A DNA stretch of 64,000 nt, from contig NZ_QGTL01000002.1 of NCBI RefSeq assembly GCF_003182135.1, positions 496,001 to 560,000 on the forward strand, in the 5' to 3' direction. Position numbers and translations under genes: made by a program. This stretch comes from Nocardia neocaledoniensis. GTDB taxonomy: Bacteria > Actinomycetota > Actinomycetes > Mycobacteriales > Mycobacteriaceae. Shown piece by piece: positions 61,052 to 64,000 of this stretch (position 1 is its first letter; each line of letters opens with the position of its first letter). The notes under the pieces are model-generated. The model saw only the letters and a list, made by a program, of their open reading frames with translations, was not told where the DNA came from and searched no databases.

Positions 61052-61091
61052 CCGGAAGGCCGGTCGCGTGCGAACGCGACCGGCCTTCCGG
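61052..61091 (+). terminator. Perfect 18-bp terminator after the operon
   Basis: CCGGAAGGCCGGTCGCGT pairs with its exact complement across a GCGA loop, 15 bp after the synthetase stop. There is no T tract. Confidence 0.88.
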
Positions 61092-61136
61092 CCGTTCGGA
61101 GCCCGTTCAGGATTGAACGCTACACACACGCCAATT

Positions 61137-61153
61137 CAGCGCTATTATGGCGC
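61137..61153 (+). promoter_or_regulatory. vapBC promoter/operator, likely leaderless
   Basis: AGCGC-TATTATG-GCGCT is an inverted repeat of five-base arms around a near-consensus -10 TATTAT (61142-61147). The expected transcription start is at or next to the vapB ATG (61155). RHH antitoxin binding here would give the usual self-repression. Confidence 0.65.
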
Positions 61154-61154
61154 T

Positions 61155-61394
61155 ATGGCCACCATCCAGATCCGGGACATCCCCGAGGAAGCCGCCGAAG
61201 TCTTCCGCCGGCGCGCCGAGGAGGCCGGGATGTCACTGCAGGCGTACATGCGCCGCGAGTTGATCGCCGCCGCACGCCGTCGCACCAAGGCCGAAGCGAT
61301 GGCGGCGATCAGGGAATCGCTGGCGAACTCCGAAAGTCCAGGAGCCACGAACGAATCCATCCTCGACGCGCTGGCGGACGCCCGTGGCGAGTGA
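61155..61394 (+). CDS. vapB: FitA/VapB-type antitoxin
   Basis: 79 aa. MATIQIRDIPEEAAEVFRRRAEEAGMSLQAYMRRELIAAA is the ribbon-helix-helix FitA-like fold; the tail (about 45-79) would wrap the toxin. The TATTAT -10 ends 7 bp before the ATG and no ribosome site exists, so it is probably translated from a leaderless mRNA. The toxin gene overlaps its end by 11 bp. Confidence 0.9.
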   Translation: MATIQIRDIPEEAAEVFRRRAEEAGMSLQAYMRRELIAAARRRTKAEAMAAIRESLANSESPGATNESILDALADARGE

Positions 61395-61791
61395 GGAGTT
61401 CGTTGTCGACGCCTCCGCCGCACTGACGGCACTCATTCGCAAGGACGCCGTCGGCACAGCAGTCGGCCGACTGCTCGAGGCCACCGTCTGCCACGCGCCC
61501 CATCTCATCGATGCCGAGGTGGGAAACGTGCTGCGCCGCCACGAACGCGGAGGACTGATCACCGCGGGCGAGGCAGCGTTGGGCCTACGGATGGTCACCA
61601 CCGTCGTCGACAACCGCTATGCGCAGCACGGCTGGCTGGCCGAACACGCGTGGGAACTGCGCCACAGCATCTCCTTCTATGACGGCCTCTATGCCGCGCT
61701 GGCCGCCCGCCTCGACATCCCACTGCTGACCGCCGACGCGAAACTCGCCAAGTCCCACGGGCTTCCGTGCCGCGTCGAACTGATCAGCTGA
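61384..61791 (+). CDS. vapC: VapC toxin, PIN-domain ribonuclease
   Basis: 135 aa, full length. PIN acidic residues in place: EFVVDASAALTAL (first Asp), HLIDAEVGNVLRR (Glu), SFYDGLYAALAARLD (Asp) and LLTADAKLAK (Asp). It probably cuts a tRNA or rRNA site when free of VapB. GTG 61384. Compare the damaged pair at 50.5-51 kb; the two antitoxins belong to different RHH types, so cross-talk is not expected from sequence alone. Confidence 0.9.
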   Translation: MASEEFVVDASAALTALIRKDAVGTAVGRLLEATVCHAPHLIDAEVGNVLRRHERGGLITAGEAALGLRMVTTVVDNRYAQHGWLAEHAWELRHSISFYDGLYAALAARLDIPLLTADAKLAKSHGLPCRVELIS

Positions 61792-62050
61792 CGTTCCTCG
61801 CCCCAACCCGATCGGAGCCATCGGCGCCCTGCCGGAGCACAGTCCGACCTCCGACATCTGCGGATGTTCACCGAGGACGACGGTGACCAGCCGCTATCGG
61901 CTTCGGGGTCGACGGTCGCTTACGTGAGCCAGGCAGCGGGGCTTATAGGGTGTTACGCGCGGGGCGGGACTCGAGGGAACCGATCGGGCCGGTGGCGCGT
62001 CCAAACAGATAGCGGTGGGGTTTCCGCCGGAGTTGTCAGGTAGGAGAGCT

Positions 62051-62614
62051 GTGCGCAACGTTGCGGTGATGCGGGTCGTGGTCGGCGGGATGGTCGGGGT
62101 GGCGGTTCTCGCGGGGTGTTCGGGGAATGAGGGGGGTGGGTCGGGGGCGACCACTTCGGCGAATGCTGCCGGCGACAATCTGTTCAATCCGTGCCGGGGG
62201 GCGATGAGTGATGCCGCTCTGCGCGAGGCAGGCCTCGATCCGGCGACGCTGCACGTCGTGACCGATCCCCCCACAGGGGCGTCTGCCTGGCGGGTATGCA
62301 CTTGGCGACCCCTTGATGACCGCTACGGGTCGGGGCGGCGCACCATCGGCATTGCTTCGACCAGGTTCACGCTCGATGATCTTCGCAAGAAGGAAGACGC
62401 CACGGTACTTCGTGCCACCACCGTCAACTCACGGCCTGGACTGGTGTCGCAGCAGAACAGAGACGTTGATTCGTGCTACGTGTCCTTCTCCGCCGAGCAA
62501 GGAATGTTCGAGATCCGCTCCTCTTGGCTCAGTACCGAAGGACCGCGGGTAGGGGACCTGTGCACCATGGCCCAGCAGTATGCCGAGGCGCTCGAACCGG
62601 ACCTGCCGAAGTAA
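62051..62614 (+). CDS. DUF3558-family lipoprotein
   Basis: 187 aa from GTG 62051, with AGGAG in front. Signal: RNVAVMRVVVGGMVGVAVLAGC with lipobox L-A-G-C, then a Gly/Ser/Thr linker. Mature domain: LFNPCRGAMSDAALREAGLDPATLHV, WRVCTWRPL, and VGDLCTMAQQYAEALEPDLP. The P-C...D-x-x-L-x-x-x-G-[LI] opening, C-x-W and the late C-x-x-A helix are the DUF3558 pattern of actinobacterial lipoproteins. It begins a three-gene set with two ESX-like genes. Confidence 0.85.
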   Translation: MRNVAVMRVVVGGMVGVAVLAGCSGNEGGGSGATTSANAAGDNLFNPCRGAMSDAALREAGLDPATLHVVTDPPTGASAWRVCTWRPLDDRYGSGRRTIGIASTRFTLDDLRKKEDATVLRATTVNSRPGLVSQQNRDVDSCYVSFSAEQGMFEIRSSWLSTEGPRVGDLCTMAQQYAEALEPDLPK

Positions 62615-62631
62615 CCGAAGGGGGATCAACG

Positions 62632-63024
62632 ATGACTCAGGACCAGGCCGCCTACTGGCGCCAGATGAAACAGCAAGCGATCAACGGCGAGTTCAAGATC
62701 GACGAGGACCTCGGCAAGTCCATCGCCGACGTCGCCAGCCAATACATCACTGACCTAGAAATACTCCGAGACGACGCGCGATTCCTCGACCGTCTGTCCG
62801 GCTGGGGCGGACTGCCCTCTGCCAAAGACCTGCGAGCAAAGTACGAGAAGAAGGCCGTGGCAGGTGGTCCCGACGGCGCCGACGACTCCGCCGTCGCCCG
62901 CATCGACCAGCACATCGCCATCGCCCGCGATCAGCGCGACACCTTCCTCGCCGCTATCGGCAAATTGCAGGCCGTCGACCAGCAGACCGCGGGTGCGCTC
63001 GGCACGACCGGGGCGGCGATCTGA
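62632..63024 (+). CDS. Small ESX-associated helical protein
   Basis: 130 aa from ATG 62632, behind AAGGGGG. Helical throughout, no signal peptide, no cysteine. The N-terminal AAYWRQMKQQAINGEFKIDEDLGKSIADVASQYITDLEIL and C-terminal IDQHIAIARDQRDTFLAAIGKLQAVDQQTAGA form two long amphipathic helices around a SGWGGLPSAK turn that contains W-G-G. This is a WXG100-like layout. It overlaps the next, larger WxG gene as ATGA, so the two are probably a secreted pair. Confidence 0.7.
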   Translation: MTQDQAAYWRQMKQQAINGEFKIDEDLGKSIADVASQYITDLEILRDDARFLDRLSGWGGLPSAKDLRAKYEKKAVAGGPDGADDSAVARIDQHIAIARDQRDTFLAAIGKLQAVDQQTAGALGTTGAAI

Positions 63025-64000
63025 TGGGCTGGGACGACGTCGGAAGCTTTCTTGGAGCGGTGGTCGTCTCACCCCTCGAGGCGGTCAGCACCACCGTCGC
63101 CACCATCGGCACCGCCACCATCTTCAACCAGATCGAATCCCACGATGCCGCCACCGAGCGCGGCAAGCTCGTCGATCAGGGCAAGCAGCAGTGGGAGGGC
63201 GACCGCGGCATCATCAGCGACGAGTGGGCACGGCTCTCCAACGGCGCGGCCTTGACCAGGGCCAAGACCGCCATCGAGAAACCGGAAGCGTTCAGTTCGT
63301 GGACGCACCAGCAGATCTGGGACGCGCTCAACGCGGGTGCCGACGGCGCCGTTGACGCCGATCAGGTCAATGCCGGAGCCGACGGCTGGCGCAGGCTCAC
63401 CACCGGTCTGGAAACCGCCGTGACGACGTACCGCAGCAAGTTCGACGCGGTGGTGGCGGAGAAGTGGTCCGGCCAGTCCGGGAACGCGGCCATCGAGGCG
63501 ATCCGCACGTACACGACCGAGGCGACGCAGTTGTCGACCAGTTTCCAGATGGTCGCCAACGGGATCGACTGGATGCAGGGTCTGTTGGGGCAGGCGAAGA
63601 TCACCATCCCGGAGCCGGAAGACCTGTCCCTCGCCGACGATTGGCTCTCCCACATGCCCGGCAACGGTGTACTCAAGATGGCGAGTCACCGCGCCAACGA
63701 AGCCGAGGCCTCCGCGCAGCTGTTCATGATCGGCACCTATCAGCCGGGCGCCACGACCGTCGACGGCCAGACCCCGGTGCTGCCAACGCCGAAGAACGGC
63801 ATGACCGATCCCGGGGGCGACGGCAACCCCAACAACGGCGACAACACCAACAACGGTGGCGGCAACCCCAACACGAACAATCCGTCGACTGATCCCGCTG
63901 CGACGCAACAGAACCCGGCGACCACCGATCAACCCACCAACACCGACGACACCACCGAGGACGACAGCACCGACGACGACACGACCGACGACGACACCGA
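63024..64000 (+). CDS. WxG/PPE-like protein, partial at right edge
   Basis: At least 325 aa, open at the window end; no stop seen. ATG 63024 overlaps the previous stop. A short N-terminus (GWDDVGSFLGAVVVSPLEAVSTTVATIG) is followed by helices and VAEKWSGQSGNAAIEAIRTYTTEATQL, where W-S-G is the turn of a WXG100/PPE-type helical hairpin. After about residue 250 it becomes low complexity: NPNNGDNTNNGG, then Asp/Thr (DDSTDDDTTDDD). No signal peptide. An ESX substrate is inferred, similar in layout to the 13.0-14.5 kb protein with its acidic tail. Confidence 0.7.
   Translation, partial: MGWDDVGSFLGAVVVSPLEAVSTTVATIGTATIFNQIESHDAATERGKLVDQGKQQWEGDRGIISDEWARLSNGAALTRAKTAIEKPEAFSSWTHQQIWDALNAGADGAVDADQVNAGADGWRRLTTGLETAVTTYRSKFDAVVAEKWSGQSGNAAIEAIRTYTTEATQLSTSFQMVANGIDWMQGLLGQAKITIPEPEDLSLADDWLSHMPGNGVLKMASHRANEAEASAQLFMIGTYQPGATTVDGQTPVLPTPKNGMTDPGGDGNPNNGDNTNNGGGNPNTNNPSTDPAATQQNPATTDQPTNTDDTTEDDSTDDDTTDDDT

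Noticed and set aside
61792..62050. Possible small gene between vapC and the DUF3558 lipoprotein
   Set aside because: No supported frame; only a TATAGGGT -10-like element near 61945 that may belong to the lipoprotein promoter.

Overview
The window is high-GC actinobacterial chromosome, most probably from Nocardia or a close relative in the Mycobacteriales. This rests on a fused multifunctional alpha-ketoglutarate decarboxylase (Kgd), an EspG-type ESX chaperone, WxG/PPE-like secretion substrates, DUF3558-like lipoproteins, PknB-like kinases, several FadE/FadD-type enzymes, VapBC pairs, many GTG/TTG starts and four-base ATGA/GTGA overlaps. No rRNA, tRNA, CRISPR array, transposase or integrase was seen. 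Gene identities come from motif and family recognition only; no database search was possible.

Layout. 1-5.5 kb: the 5' end of an endonuclease IV gene, then three tandem Ser/Thr kinase genes, two with a shared extracellular domain. 5.5-12.6 kb: acetyltransferase, envelope proteins, two adjacent acyl-CoA dehydrogenases, a secreted beta-propeller protein and a hydrolase. 12.6-15.2 kb: an orphan ESX-type cluster (small protein, PPE-like WxG protein, EspG-like chaperone). 15.4-26.6 kb: a TetR/oxidoreductase pair with a palindromic operator over the promoter, a very large nuclease-helicase homologue with eroded catalytic motifs, DeaD RNA helicase, a nitrilase-family hydrolase, a phosphoribosyltransferase, and a cupin/TetR/DoxX-like group whose three promoters share one operator. 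26.6-31.6 kb: a PLP aldolase-like enzyme, an HTH-less TetR-like protein, a PtpB-like phosphatase, a truncated adenylate-forming enzyme and a crotonase. 31.8-41.8 kb: a membrane protein, an ABC importer/exporter-like pair, a fused asymmetric ABC exporter, and kgd with a strong terminator. 41.9-46.3 kb: a three-gene WxG/unknown/lipoprotein cassette followed by a 49-bp copy of the kgd 3' end, then a kinase co-transcribed with a DUF3558-like membrane protein. 46.5-55.1 kb: secreted and His-rich membrane proteins, SDR with its MmyB-type regulator, a VapB with truncated VapC, and two divergent regulator/target pairs with clear operators. 55.1-61.1 kb: a TetR-controlled operon of Baeyer-Villiger-type monooxygenase, SDR, esterase and FadD15-like acyl-CoA synthetase, resembling the mycobacterial mymA operon in content. 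61.1-64 kb: an intact VapBC pair and a second DUF3558 lipoprotein/WxG cassette that runs off the end.

Themes. Type VII secretion substrates appear in three separate orphan cassettes without core secretion genes, two of them with a lipoprotein. Four kinases carry or are paired with extracellular sensing domains. At least six regulator/target pairs have operators visible by eye. Several genes look eroded: the nuclease-helicase, the adenylating enzyme, the DoxX-like protein, one VapC and one TetR-like protein.
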